From NCBI RefSeq assembly GCF_003710935.1, contig NZ_RHHS01000017.1, forward strand, positions 186,001 to 250,000: 64,000 nucleotides of DNA, read 5' to 3'. Shown one piece after another: positions 9,627 through 17,520 of the stretch. This stretch comes from Brevibacillus gelatini. GTDB taxonomy: Bacteria > Bacillota > Bacilli > Brevibacillales > Brevibacillaceae. Positions within the stretch are counted from its first letter, which is position 1. Every line of letters begins with the position of its first letter. The notes beneath the pieces were generated by a model. It had not been told where the DNA came from and did not search any database. It worked only from the letters and a program-made list of their open reading frames with translations. Position numbers and translations under genes: made by a program.

Positions 9627-10961
9627 GTGATCCGACAAAACAAAAGAAAATGGATGGGAAGTCTCCTTCTCCTCATCACGGCGCTTGTCGTGAGTTCCAC
9701 CCCGTTTCGCGATCTGTCCTCCTTTCCCCGTGAATTGCGTTTGATGGAAGGGTCCCTTGAGCAGTTACGGGTCTCCGTGCCGGTGATGGGCACGCTAATC
9801 AATAGCAATCCTGACATTTTGCACGTCAACGGGACAGAAGCGCGTGAAGTATCCGTTGATTTGAGTCAGCCGATGTCGGTAGAACCGCGCAAGGCTGGCG
9901 AAGCCGAATTGCAAGTAAAATGGCGAAACATTCCGCTGACGGCTGTCAAGGTAAATGTGCTGCCGGACCTGCGCCTGTACCCTGGCGGGCAATCAATCGG
10001 GGTCAAGCTGCAAACGGCGGGTGTTCTCGTTGTCGGTCATCACCTCGTGGACAATGGCAAAAGCAAGGCTTCCCCGGGCGAACAGGCCGGCATTCACGTT
10101 GGTGACATGATTGTCAAAATGAACGATCTGTACATCAATGACATGAATGATGTGAAGAAGCTGGTTAACGAAGCCGGAAAAAAGAATAGTCCGCTGCAGC
10201 TGCTCGTCGTGCGCGGGAAAGAGAAGCTGAATCTGACGCTTCATCCCGTCAAGGACCAAAAAGACGGGGAATACCGGATGGGACTGTACATTCGCGATTC
10301 CGCCGCTGGCGTGGGCACCCTGACCTTTTTCGATCCCCACTCAAAAGCGTACGGCGCGCTGGGACACGTCATTTCCGATGTTGATACGGGCCAGGCCATC
10401 GTGGTAGGAGATGGCCAGATCGTCCAGGCCAGTGTGACCTCGATTGAAAAAGGCCAGAGCGGCAATCCGGGAGAAAAATTCGCCCGCTTTTACAACGAAA
10501 GCGAAGTGCTGGGAAACATCACCAAAAACACACCGTTTGGCATCTTCGGCAAAATGAAAGAAGAGCCGAAGCGCAGCTACTACCGTGAGCCGCTACCCGT
10601 AGCGCTCGCCGAGCAGGTCGTGGAAGGCCCGGCGAAAATCCTTACCGTCGTCGAAGGACAAAAGGTGGAGGAATTCGATATTGAGATCGCCAACGTCATC
10701 AAGCAGCATTTTCCCGCGACAAAGGGAATGATTATCAAAGTGACGGACAAACGCCTTCTGGAAAAGACTGGCGGCATCGTCCAGGGAATGAGCGGGAGCC
10801 CCATCATTCAAAACGGAAAGATTGTCGGCGCCGTCACCCATGTGTTTGTCAACGACCCGACATCGGGCTATGGCTGCTACATTGAATGGATGCTGCAGGA
10901 CGCTGGCGTGCAGGTGCGCAGTACGCCACAGCCGAATGCCAAAGCCGGGCAGGTTGCCTGA
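9627..10961 (+). CDS. spoIVB: SpoIVB serine peptidase, sigma-K checkpoint signal
   Basis: This S55-family protease is made in the forespore, secreted across the inner forespore membrane, and triggers pro-sigma-K processing by cleaving SpoIVFA. An N-terminal hydrophobic segment (SLLLLITALVVSS) anchors or exports it. A PDZ domain follows at about residues 120-195 (GHHLVDNGKSKASPGEQAG). The catalytic His is probably H247 in LGHVISDVDTG and the Ser S389 in GMSGSP. I prefer the GTG at 9627, nine bases after AGGAG; a TTG at 9621 is too close to it. It lies just before spo0A, as in other spore formers. Confidence 0.94.
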   Translation: MIRQNKRKWMGSLLLLITALVVSSTPFRDLSSFPRELRLMEGSLEQLRVSVPVMGTLINSNPDILHVNGTEAREVSVDLSQPMSVEPRKAGEAELQVKWRNIPLTAVKVNVLPDLRLYPGGQSIGVKLQTAGVLVVGHHLVDNGKSKASPGEQAGIHVGDMIVKMNDLYINDMNDVKKLVNEAGKKNSPLQLLVVRGKEKLNLTLHPVKDQKDGEYRMGLYIRDSAAGVGTLTFFDPHSKAYGALGHVISDVDTGQAIVVGDGQIVQASVTSIEKGQSGNPGEKFARFYNESEVLGNITKNTPFGIFGKMKEEPKRSYYREPLPVALAEQVVEGPAKILTVVEGQKVEEFDIEIANVIKQHFPATKGMIIKVTDKRLLEKTGGIVQGMSGSPIIQNGKIVGAVTHVFVNDPTSGYGCYIEWMLQDAGVQVRSTPQPNAKAGQVA

Positions 10962-11139
10962 ATACGAAGAGACGAGCCGTCACGCAGCCGAAGCGAGGCG
11001 GCTTTTTTCCATGTCGTGTTGTGCACATACAAGCTTGGATGCGTCTTCATGAGCATAACCTTCCACAGGACCAACCTCGGCTTACATGGGAAAATGATGG
11101 AGGCTTTTGACGAAATGAACGAAAGATATGGAAATTCTT

Positions 11140-11205
11140 TGTCGAAATATCAGTAAAATCATTCAATCTTTCGTCATTGGCAGGAAAGAATTTGGCTTTG
11201 TCGAA
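11140..11205 (+). promoter_or_regulatory. 0A boxes (Spo0A binding sites) upstream of spo0A
   Basis: Two exact TGTCGAA boxes occur at 11140-11146 and 11199-11205. The second overlaps the sigma-H -10 element. One-mismatch copies lie at 11108-11114 (TGACGAA) and, inverted, at 11170-11176. Spo0A~P binding here would give autoregulation, which is established for B. subtilis spo0A. The sites are visible; occupancy is inferred. Confidence 0.75.
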
Positions 11206-11208
11206 TTA
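11180..11208 (+). promoter_or_regulatory. Sigma-H promoter of spo0A
   Basis: GCAGGAAAG (11180-11188), an 11-base spacer and GTCGAATTA (11200-11208) match the sigma-H consensus RnAGGAwWW-N11/12-RnnGAATww at nearly every fixed position. Sigma-H control of spo0A is established in B. subtilis. The remainder of the 354-base gap between spoIVB and spo0A holds the 0A boxes and no gene that I can support. Confidence 0.8.
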
Positions 11209-11314
11209 TTTTTCTCAGAGAAAAAGATGGTATGGACTTCCCGGTTGTAGAAATGGAAACCTCAAGAACGCCACCTTCTTTCCAAAAGACCGTCCATTGT
11301 TAGGAGGAACGACT

Positions 11315-12106
11315 TTGAGCAAGATTGAAGTGTTGTTGGCAGATGATAACAGAGAGTTTGTGAGCCTGTTGGAAGAGTATATCAACAGCCAGTATGACAT
11401 GAACGTCATCGGTGTAGCGTACAATGGCAATGAAGTTGTACGATTGCTGCAGGAACGGGTACCCGATGTACTGATTCTGGACATCATTATGCCTCACCTG
11501 GATGGACTCGCCGTCCTGGAACAGATCCAGGCCATGCGCCTTAGTCCCCAGCCCAAAATCATTATGCTGACGGCATTCGGACAGGAAGAGATTACGAAAA
11601 AAGCGGTGGAACTGGGAGCAGCCTACTACATTCTCAAGCCGTTTGACATGGAAATCCTTGCCCAGCGCATCCGGCAAATCATCACGACAAAACCAGCCTC
11701 TTCCTTTGTCACCAATACGGTCAAGCCGCAGTCGACCATGCAAGTGCGTGGTCGCAACCTGGACGCAAGCATCACCAGCATCATCCACGAGATCGGTGTG
11801 CCTGCCCACATCAAAGGCTATTTGTATTTGCGCGAAGCCATCACAATGGTCTACAACGACGTCGAACTGCTCGGCTCGATCACCAAAGTGCTGTACCCGG
11901 ACATCGCCAAAAAGTTCAACACCACCGCAAGCCGCGTAGAGCGGGCCATCCGCCACGCCATCGAGGTCGCCTGGTCCCGCGGAAATCTCGATTCCATCTC
12001 CAGCCTGTTTGGATACACCATTTCCAATACGAAGGCAAAACCGACCAACTCTGAGTTCATCGCGATGGTCGCGGACAAGTTGCGGATTGAGGCGAAAATT
12101 AGTTGA
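11315..12106 (+). CDS. spo0A: Spo0A, master response regulator of sporulation
   Basis: This 263-residue response regulator receives phosphate from the phosphorelay and switches on sporulation genes. The receiver domain starts [12 protein letters not shown], with acidic residues D10-D11 and the phosphoacceptor D56 in [12 protein letters not shown]. The C-terminal effector domain contains the Spo0A-specific helix-turn-helix [20 protein letters not shown]. The start is the TTG at 11315, seven bases after AGGAGG (11302-11307). The longer upstream frame would run through the promoter. It has its own sigma-H promoter, 0A boxes and a terminator. Confidence 0.97.
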   Translation: MSKIEVLLADDNREFVSLLEEYINSQYDMNVIGVAYNGNEVVRLLQERVPDVLILDIIMPHLDGLAVLEQIQAMRLSPQPKIIMLTAFGQEEITKKAVELGAAYYILKPFDMEILAQRIRQIITTKPASSFVTNTVKPQSTMQVRGRNLDASITSIIHEIGVPAHIKGYLYLREAITMVYNDVELLGSITKVLYPDIAKKFNTTASRVERAIRHAIEVAWSRGNLDSISSLFGYTISNTKAKPTNSEFIAMVADKLRIEAKIS

Positions 12107-12120
12107 GAGTAGGCAGGAAA

Positions 12121-12162
12121 AGGGGTTGTACTAATTTCGATAAGTGACAACCTCTCTTTTTA
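12121..12162 (+). terminator. Terminator after spo0A
   Basis: A 9-bp stem with one wobble pair (12121-12129 with 12147-12155) is followed by a T-rich tract. Confidence 0.8.
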
Positions 12163-12278
12163 CGCGATCCATAATTAATCGATTCCCTCATTGGATAGAA
12201 AAATGGGGGAATTTTTTTATGACCGAATAAATCGCAGGTTGCTCAAAGAGCAGCGAAAATGTACCCCCATCCAAAGGA

Positions 12279-12389
12279 GTGGAACACCTCGTAAAAATAA
12301 AAGAAAATTTGGATGCCTTGGATTTAGGTGGAGGCCTGCCACTGGGAACAGGAAAAGAGGAAAGTGTTCAAGAAACTGAACAAAAGTGA
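12279..12389 (+). pseudogene. Possible broken or frameshifted small reading frame upstream of the next gene
   Basis: A 36-residue frame from the GTG at 12279 encodes a protein-like acidic stretch (LDALDLGGGLPLGTG) that stops at 12389, inside the start region of the following gene but in another frame. AAAGGA touches the start with no spacer, so initiation would be poor. It could be the N-terminal part of one gene split by a frameshift, a short leader, or chance. I do not recognise it. Confidence 0.25.
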
Positions 12390-12753
12390 AGCCGAACTTG
12401 TCAATCATGTATACCTGAAACTTGATAATGGTTTCGTTTACAGAATTTCAAAAGGATCGAAGGCAATCTCACCAGACCCGGAGAAGGAGCAAATTACAAC
12501 GATTGTTGCAAATATGGAACCTGTCACGCAAGAAGAGATCGAATCTGTATTTGGTGAAGAGTACGATTCGTTAACCATTGATAAAAATGTAACGTTAACC
12601 TACCGGTACAAAAAGTCAGACAAGAAAAATCTTTTACTCCTTTATGGGGAATCAGGAAAGCGACCATTTTACCTCGTCTTCCTTGCAGTACGAGCCTATA
12701 CGGGAGAATTTGGACGGTCAAAAAGAATAAAAGGCAACAAGGAATACCAATAA
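12364..12753 (+). CDS. Hypothetical protein in AT-rich accessory segment
   Basis: This frame of about 129 residues from the GTG at 12364 (GAGG just upstream) has a plausible globular composition: SEAELVNHVYLKLDNG, then a basic and hydrophobic C-terminal half (KKNLLLLYGESGKRPFYLVF). I recognise no family and see no signal peptide or membrane segment. Base composition is distinctly more AT-rich than the flanking core genes, as in the next gene. The residues upstream of 12364 in the longest frame look like out-of-frame reading of the preceding short frame. Start and integrity are uncertain. Confidence 0.5.
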   Translation: MFKKLNKSEAELVNHVYLKLDNGFVYRISKGSKAISPDPEKEQITTIVANMEPVTQEEIESVFGEEYDSLTIDKNVTLTYRYKKSDKKNLLLLYGESGKRPFYLVFLAVRAYTGEFGRSKRIKGNKEYQ

Positions 12754-12789
12754 CCTGGATGCCGGGTTGCCAACACCAAGCTGGAAAGA

Positions 12790-12798
12790 TGGTATAAT
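12790..12798 (+). promoter_or_regulatory. Extended -10 promoter element before the NERD gene
   Basis: TGGTATAAT fits an extended -10 (TGnTATAAT) about 70 bases before the chosen start. TTGCCA at 12767 is too far for a canonical -35, which extended -10 promoters do not need. Confidence 0.5.
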
Positions 12799-12868
12799 AT
12801 GACTATTCATGGATGGTAAATATTTCACCAAAATCCTGCATGCACTAAATTTTCAAGGGGAATGGCTT

Positions 12869-13852
12869 ATGTCTTTCTTTAAACAATTATTCGGTCAAAA
12901 AAGGACAATAAAGAGTCCGATTTTCGTTAAGGAGTTTTCAAAGGACAATCGTCAACTCGCTGCTTTGCAAGAACTTTTGCAAAAAGTGGTAGATGGAGAA
13001 AAGAAGGATAACATAGAGCGAGATATAAAACTTTTGAAGTATGGCTTGGATGGCGAAAATAATGTTTATTTCGAGTTAAAAAATTCATTTTTACCAATTT
13101 TATGTCTGCATGACGTTCGAATCGCGTATAACGATTACGTTGCGCAGTTGGATTTCGTCGTCATTTCTCATAAATTCATCTGTTTGTTGGAAACAAAAAA
13201 ATTAAGTGGAAATATTTCCATTGATCGAGAAGGAAACTTCGTGAGAATCATGAAAACGAAGGACGGCAAAGAATATAGGGAAGGATTTTATAGTCCTATT
13301 ACGCAAACCATGAGGCATGTTGATATTATAAAACATAGTTTGTTAAACGAAATGAAGTTTGATAAATTGCCAATCTACTCGCTCGTCGTAATGGCAAATG
13401 CCAAAACGATCGTCAACAAATACAATTGTCCAGCCGAGATCGAAAATGTAATTATCAAGTACGATCAGATCAAGGCTACGCTGGAAAGGTTCTTGAATGA
13501 CAGGACCAATACATATGATTTATCTGAAAAGCACATGTACGATCTTGCAAATAGGCTGGTTGCCTTGCACTCTCCGATTGAAATGGATTTGATGGCGAAG
13601 TACAGACTTTCGCTCGACGATTTTTCCAAAAAACCGGAGGAGCAGCTGCGTGAAGAATTGAAGGCGTATCGACTGCAGACTTCGAGAGCGGAGAAGATCA
13701 AGGCGTATTATATTTTCAACAACAATGAAATGGAGGACTTGATTGCAAAGTATCCGCGAACGGAAGAAGAGTTGTTAAACGTCAAAGGATTTGGAAAAGC
13801 CAAGGTAGAAAAATATGGGGGGCAAATACTGAGTATCTTCAATAATTCATGA
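12869..13852 (+). CDS. NERD domain protein with C-terminal HRDC-like domain
   Basis: The ATG at 12869 follows AAGGGGA and gives 327 residues. Residues about 55-170 resemble the nuclease-related domain: a Glu/Asp-rich start, YVAQLDFVVISHKFICLLETKK with the conserved D and ExK of restriction-like nucleases, and a later VVMANAKT strand. The last 75 residues (EELKAYRLQTSRAEKIKAYY, then YPRTEEELLNVKGFGKAKVE) match an HRDC helical domain of the RecQ/RNase D type, which binds nucleic acid. No signal peptide is visible. The gene is AT-rich relative to neighbours, which suggests transfer. A nucleic-acid processing or defence role is inference only. Confidence 0.75.
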   Translation: MSFFKQLFGQKRTIKSPIFVKEFSKDNRQLAALQELLQKVVDGEKKDNIERDIKLLKYGLDGENNVYFELKNSFLPILCLHDVRIAYNDYVAQLDFVVISHKFICLLETKKLSGNISIDREGNFVRIMKTKDGKEYREGFYSPITQTMRHVDIIKHSLLNEMKFDKLPIYSLVVMANAKTIVNKYNCPAEIENVIIKYDQIKATLERFLNDRTNTYDLSEKHMYDLANRLVALHSPIEMDLMAKYRLSLDDFSKKPEEQLREELKAYRLQTSRAEKIKAYYIFNNNEMEDLIAKYPRTEEELLNVKGFGKAKVEKYGGQILSIFNNS

Positions 13853-13891
13853 CTCCCATGCAAGCCCCCCACACCAAAGTGCTCCGCTCGC

Positions 13892-13919
13892 TTGAACGAT
13901 GCCAATATGTATGTACAAT
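13892..13919 (+). promoter_or_regulatory. Sigma-A promoter for the carbonic anhydrase gene
   Basis: TTGAAC (13892-13897), a 16-base spacer and TACAAT (13914-13919) lie 43 bases before the ATG. Confidence 0.5.
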
Positions 13920-13961
13920 AGAAAACATACTCCTAACAAAAAGCGAAGAAGGTGTTGCACC

Positions 13962-14540
13962 ATGCGCAATCTGGATGAAATTCTCGCATTTAACCGTCAA
14001 TTTGTAGCGAATCGCGAATATGAAAAATACAAAACAACCAAGTTTCCCGACAAGCGCCTGGTTGTTCTCTCCTGTATGGACACACGCCTGGAAGAGCTGT
14101 TGCCCAAGGCGATGAACATGCGCAACGGCGACATCAAGCACGTCAAAAGCGCCGGAGCCATCGTATCCCACCCTTTTGGCAGTATCATGCGCAGTATTCT
14201 CGTGGCGATTTATGAACTGAATGCCGAAGAAGTGATGGTCGTCGGCCATTACGACTGCGGGATGAGTGCGATCGACAGCAGACGGACCATGGTGAAGATG
14301 CAGGAAAAAGGCATTTCGGCCGAGACCTTTACCATTCTTCAGCACGCGGGGATCAATCTGAACAAATGGCTCCATGGTTTCGACTGCGTGGAGGAAAGTG
14401 TGCGGAAAAGTGTGGAGACGATCAAGAAGCATCCATTGTTGCCCTCTTACGTCGACGTTCACGGTCTGCTGATTGATCCCGAAACAGGACGCCTGGACGT
14501 CGTCGTAAACGGCTACGAGCGAACGGATGCAAGCGAATGA
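13962..14540 (+). CDS. Beta-class carbonic anhydrase
   Basis: This 192-residue zinc enzyme interconverts CO2 and bicarbonate. The zinc and dyad residues are visible: C38, D40 and R42 in SCMDTR, then His and Cys in GHYDCGMS about residue 96-100. The ATG at 13962 has GAAGGTG at a good distance; the longer frame lacks one. The end overlaps the next gene by 14 bases, so the pair is co-translated. It resembles B. subtilis YtiB. No export signal is present, so it should be cytoplasmic. Confidence 0.9.
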   Translation: MRNLDEILAFNRQFVANREYEKYKTTKFPDKRLVVLSCMDTRLEELLPKAMNMRNGDIKHVKSAGAIVSHPFGSIMRSILVAIYELNAEEVMVVGHYDCGMSAIDSRRTMVKMQEKGISAETFTILQHAGINLNKWLHGFDCVEESVRKSVETIKKHPLLPSYVDVHGLLIDPETGRLDVVVNGYERTDASE

Positions 14541-15399
14541 TCCAAAGCTTGTCACAATCTCACGCCGGGCCTTTTTACGCCGTTCGATGAAGTGGGTGGG
14601 GGGATTGGTAGGGCTCGGCGTTGTGGCGTGTACGTACGGCTATGCATGGGAGCGCACCGCGCTGCAGATTGAGCGGGTGTCGCTTTCCCTGCCGCGACTT
14701 CCGAACAGCTTCGCCGACTGCAAGCTGGTACAGTTCAGCGACGTCCACCTGGGGCACTTTTTCAAACCAGAACAACTGCAAGGCGTTCTCGACCTGATTC
14801 AAAATGAGCAGCCGGATTTGATCTGTTTTACGGGCGATATTGTGGACCTGGAGACACAGTCGTTTTCCGCGGCGATTCCCATGCTGGCAAAGCTGGAAGC
14901 GCCGCTTGGAAAATTTGCAGTGCTCGGCAACCACGACTACCGGGCAGGCCAGCAGCATGCGATTCGCCAAGGCTGGGCTGCTGCTGGCTTTGCGGTGCTG
15001 GACAACCGCCATGTGGCGCTAGGAAAAAATGGCGACAGTCTGTACATCGCCGGAATCGACGATGCGCTAGTGGGCGTGCCTGATCTGCCAAAAGCGCTGG
15101 CCGGGATTCCCGAAGGGGCGAGCGTCATCCTGTTGGCGCACGAACCGGATTTTGCCGAGGAAGCCGCTCGCTATCCTGTCGATCTGCAATTGTCCGGGCA
15201 CAGCCACGGCGGACAGGTGCGCCTGCCGCTTGTCGGGCACGTCCTGACGCCAAAGCTGGCGACGAAATACGTCAAAGGCTTGTACCACGCAGGCGACAGC
15301 CAAATGCCGGTGTACGTGAACAGGGGACTGGGGACGACGATTTTGCCTGTCCGGTTTTTGTGCAGACCCGAATTGACTGTCTTCACCTTGCATCAATAA
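14527..15399 (+). CDS. Tat-exported calcineurin-like metallophosphoesterase (YkuE-like)
   Basis: This 290-residue phosphoesterase begins with a twin-arginine signal: SRRAFLRR at residues 12-19, then a hydrophobic stretch GGLVGLGVVACTYGYA. The metal-binding motifs are complete and in order: FSDVHLGHF, GDIVD, LGNHDYR and GHSHGGQ. B. subtilis YkuE, the closest relative I know, is a Tat substrate at the cell wall. The start at 14527 overlaps the carbonic anhydrase. The 3' end overlaps the convergent LysR gene by 7 bases. Confidence 0.9.
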   Translation: MQANDPKLVTISRRAFLRRSMKWVGGLVGLGVVACTYGYAWERTALQIERVSLSLPRLPNSFADCKLVQFSDVHLGHFFKPEQLQGVLDLIQNEQPDLICFTGDIVDLETQSFSAAIPMLAKLEAPLGKFAVLGNHDYRAGQQHAIRQGWAAAGFAVLDNRHVALGKNGDSLYIAGIDDALVGVPDLPKALAGIPEGASVILLAHEPDFAEEAARYPVDLQLSGHSHGGQVRLPLVGHVLTPKLATKYVKGLYHAGDSQMPVYVNRGLGTTILPVRFLCRPELTVFTLHQ

Positions 15400-16259
15400 T
15401 GATCTTTGATCCACTGGACGAATTGCTGGAACGCGTCGTCCTCTTTTTTTTGCTGCAAATAGGCGATGAGCGTGGGACGCTGCAACGTGCCGGCTGCAAT
15501 GTCGTGGGCGACCAGCCTGCCATCTGAAAGCTCGCGCAAGATCGTTCGCTCCGGCAGCATCGTGATGCCGAGCTGGCGCTCCACCATTTTTTTGACCGCG
15601 CTAAAGCTGTCCAGCTCCATGATGACGTTGGGAAACACGCCGTTTCGCGCGAGAAAACGATCGATGCGCTGGCGGTAGGGAGCGGTATGATTGCCGAACA
15701 AAATCATTTCCTGCGTCCCCCAGCCGGAAAAGCCCGGAAAGTGGCTGGCCCATGGATGCTCCGGCGACATGACGAGCAATATTCGGTCGCTCGGCAAAAA
15801 TTCCTGGTGGATGTGCGGATGGTATATCTCACTGCCGAGAAAGGCAATATCGGCGGTGCCGGTTAGCAAGGCGCTGAGCGATTCCTCGTACAACGTCGAG
15901 CGGACGTAACAGGTAAAGCCGGGATTCGCCTGGCGATATTCGCCGATCAGGCGAGGCAGCTCATAGGCGACAAACGCTTTTCCGGCAACGATTGTCATGG
16001 ATTTTACCTGTTCCTTTTGCTCCAGAAACGAACGCATCTGCTCGACGATGCTCGCTGCGACAGGCAGCAGGCGGCGTCCTTCACCCGTCAGGCTCACACC
16101 AGAGGCGGTCCGCACAAACAGAGGACTGCCGATTTGCCGCTCCAACTGCTTGAGTCGATGTGTCAGGGTAGATTGGGCGAGAAACAGCGCCTGCGCAGCA
16201 CGGTTGATCGATCCGTGATGGGCGATGGTCAAAAAAATTTCCAGGCTCTCTTTGTCCAC
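15393..16259 (-). CDS. LysR family transcriptional regulator
   Basis: This 288-residue regulator has an N-terminal winged helix (MDKESLEIFLTIAHHGSINR, then LFLAQSTLTHRLKQLE) and a periplasmic-binding-like effector domain from about residue 90. The ATG at 16259 has AGGAGGGG on the reverse strand. It diverges from the methyltransferase-VOC-methyltransferase operon across a 98-base gap containing a 14-base dyad, so control of that operon and of itself is likely. The effector is unknown. Confidence 0.9.
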   Translation of the reverse strand: MDKESLEIFLTIAHHGSINRAAQALFLAQSTLTHRLKQLERQIGSPLFVRTASGVSLTGEGRRLLPVAASIVEQMRSFLEQKEQVKSMTIVAGKAFVAYELPRLIGEYRQANPGFTCYVRSTLYEESLSALLTGTADIAFLGSEIYHPHIHQEFLPSDRILLVMSPEHPWASHFPGFSGWGTQEMILFGNHTAPYRQRIDRFLARNGVFPNVIMELDSFSAVKKMVERQLGITMLPERTILRELSDGRLVAHDIAAGTLQRPTLIAYLQQKKEDDAFQQFVQWIKDHY

Positions 16260-16285
16260 AAGAACCCCCTCCTATTCAAAAACTC

Positions 16286-16299
16286 GATAACTCGTTATC
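16286..16299. promoter_or_regulatory. 14-base dyad, candidate LysR operator
   Basis: GATAACTCGTTATC has 6-bp perfect arms around TC. It lies midway between the divergent LysR and methyltransferase starts. LysR proteins bind dyads of this length with an ATAA/TTAT-like edge, so it is a good operator candidate. Confidence 0.5.
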
Positions 16300-16357
16300 C
16301 GTATTCTATAACAACGGCAACAAAAATTGGCATAAAATACGAGCAGGAGGTGGTAGC

Positions 16358-17161
16358 ATGGACAAAAATCTGGAGGTAAAGCGTGTCGTGCAGCAGCAAT
16401 TCGGGAAAAACGCACAGGAGTACGTGCAGAGCAAGACGCACGCGCAAGGAACGGATTTGCCGCTGTTGGTGGAGTGGCTTTCGCCGCAAAAAAGCTGGAA
16501 GGTGCTCGACATCGCCACGGGAGGTGGACATGTTGCCCGTACATTGGCGCCGCTAGTTTCGCTTGTCGTCGCGACCGACCTGACGCGCCCCATGCTGGCG
16601 GCAGCAGCAGAGGCGAACCAAAAAGAGTCGAACATTTTGTATGTCCAGGCGGATGCAGAGGCACTGCCGTTTTTGTCCGAGTCGTTTGATCTGGTCACTT
16701 GCCGAATTGCGGCGCACCATTTTCCCGATCCTGCTGCGTTTGTCCGAGAGGCAAGCCGCGTGCTGCGTCCAGGCGGATGGTATCTGTTTATCGACAACGT
16801 AGCGCCCGAGGAAAAGCAGCTCGCCGACTTTGTGAATCTGGTAGAAAAGCGGCGCGACCCAAGCCATGTGCGCTGTCTGTCGGTGAGCGAGTGGAGAGAG
16901 CTGCACGCGGCCCATGATTTGCAGGAGCGCCAAGAGCGGCTGCGGAAAAAACAGTTTGCCTTTTTGCCGTGGGTACAGCGGACGTCGGAATCGCCGGAGC
17001 AGGAGCAGGCTGTCGAGCGGTTGCTGTTGGATGCGACCGACGAGCAGCAAGGCTATCTGGGCGTGAAAATCGAGCAGGGCAGAGTCGTGGCGCACCAGAT
17101 CGATGAGTGGATGGTTATGTGCCAGAAAAAAGGAGGAAATGACGATGAACACAAAATTTGA
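16358..17161 (+). CDS. Class I SAM-dependent methyltransferase (UbiE/YcgJ-like)
   Basis: This 267-residue protein has the SAM-binding motif VLDIATGGGHVARTLAP near residue 48, then motif II VVATDLTRPMLAAA and a post-I acidic loop. A later EASRVLRPGGWYLFIDNVA is typical of UbiE/Coq5-like small-molecule methyltransferases. The substrate cannot be read from sequence. It is first in a three-gene operon: its stop overlaps the VOC gene by 17 bases. Divergent LysR control is likely. Confidence 0.85.
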   Translation: MDKNLEVKRVVQQQFGKNAQEYVQSKTHAQGTDLPLLVEWLSPQKSWKVLDIATGGGHVARTLAPLVSLVVATDLTRPMLAAAAEANQKESNILYVQADAEALPFLSESFDLVTCRIAAHHFPDPAAFVREASRVLRPGGWYLFIDNVAPEEKQLADFVNLVEKRRDPSHVRCLSVSEWRELHAAHDLQERQERLRKKQFAFLPWVQRTSESPEQEQAVERLLLDATDEQQGYLGVKIEQGRVVAHQIDEWMVMCQKKGGNDDEHKI

Positions 17162-17519
17162 ATGGGTAGGACTGGATCACGTTCAATTGGCCGCACCGCC
17201 AGGAGCAGAGGAAGAGGCACGGCGCTTTTTCACGGGTTTGCTCGGCATGCCGGAAGTGCCCAAGCCGGAAAAGCTTCGGGCGCGCGGCGGCGCTTGGTTC
17301 CGCTGCGGCGCACAACTGATTCACCTCGGCATCGAACAGGGCTTCATCCCGGCGAAAAAAGCACATCCAGCCTTTGTCGTGCAAAATATCGAGGCGCTGA
17401 TCGCGCATTTGCAAAAAGCGGGTGTACCGATTCGCATCGATGACGAAATCCCCGGGATCGTTCGTTTCTTTACGGAAGATCCGTTTGGAAACCGCCTGGA
17501 GTTTATGGAGGCGAAGTAG
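17145..17519 (+). CDS. VOC family protein (glyoxalase/dioxygenase fold)
   Basis: This 124-residue protein has paired beta-alpha-beta-beta-beta modules. It begins with WVGLDHVQLAAPPGAEEEAR and ends with DPFGNRLEFMEAK, the usual metal-site strands of the vicinal oxygen chelate fold (His near residue 11, Glu near 120). Such proteins include glyoxalase, dioxygenase and antibiotic-binding members; nothing here decides which. The start is the ATG at 17145, eight bases after AGGAGG. It lies between two methyltransferases and touches both. Confidence 0.85.
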   Translation: MNTKFEWVGLDHVQLAAPPGAEEEARRFFTGLLGMPEVPKPEKLRARGGAWFRCGAQLIHLGIEQGFIPAKKAHPAFVVQNIEALIAHLQKAGVPIRIDDEIPGIVRFFTEDPFGNRLEFMEAK

Positions 17520-17520
17520 C

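Noticed and set aside
12191-12379. A 62-residue forward frame overlapping the small hypothetical gene
   Set aside because: Basic, Arg-rich composition typical of an out-of-frame reading, no ribosome site at its start, and conflict with two better frames.
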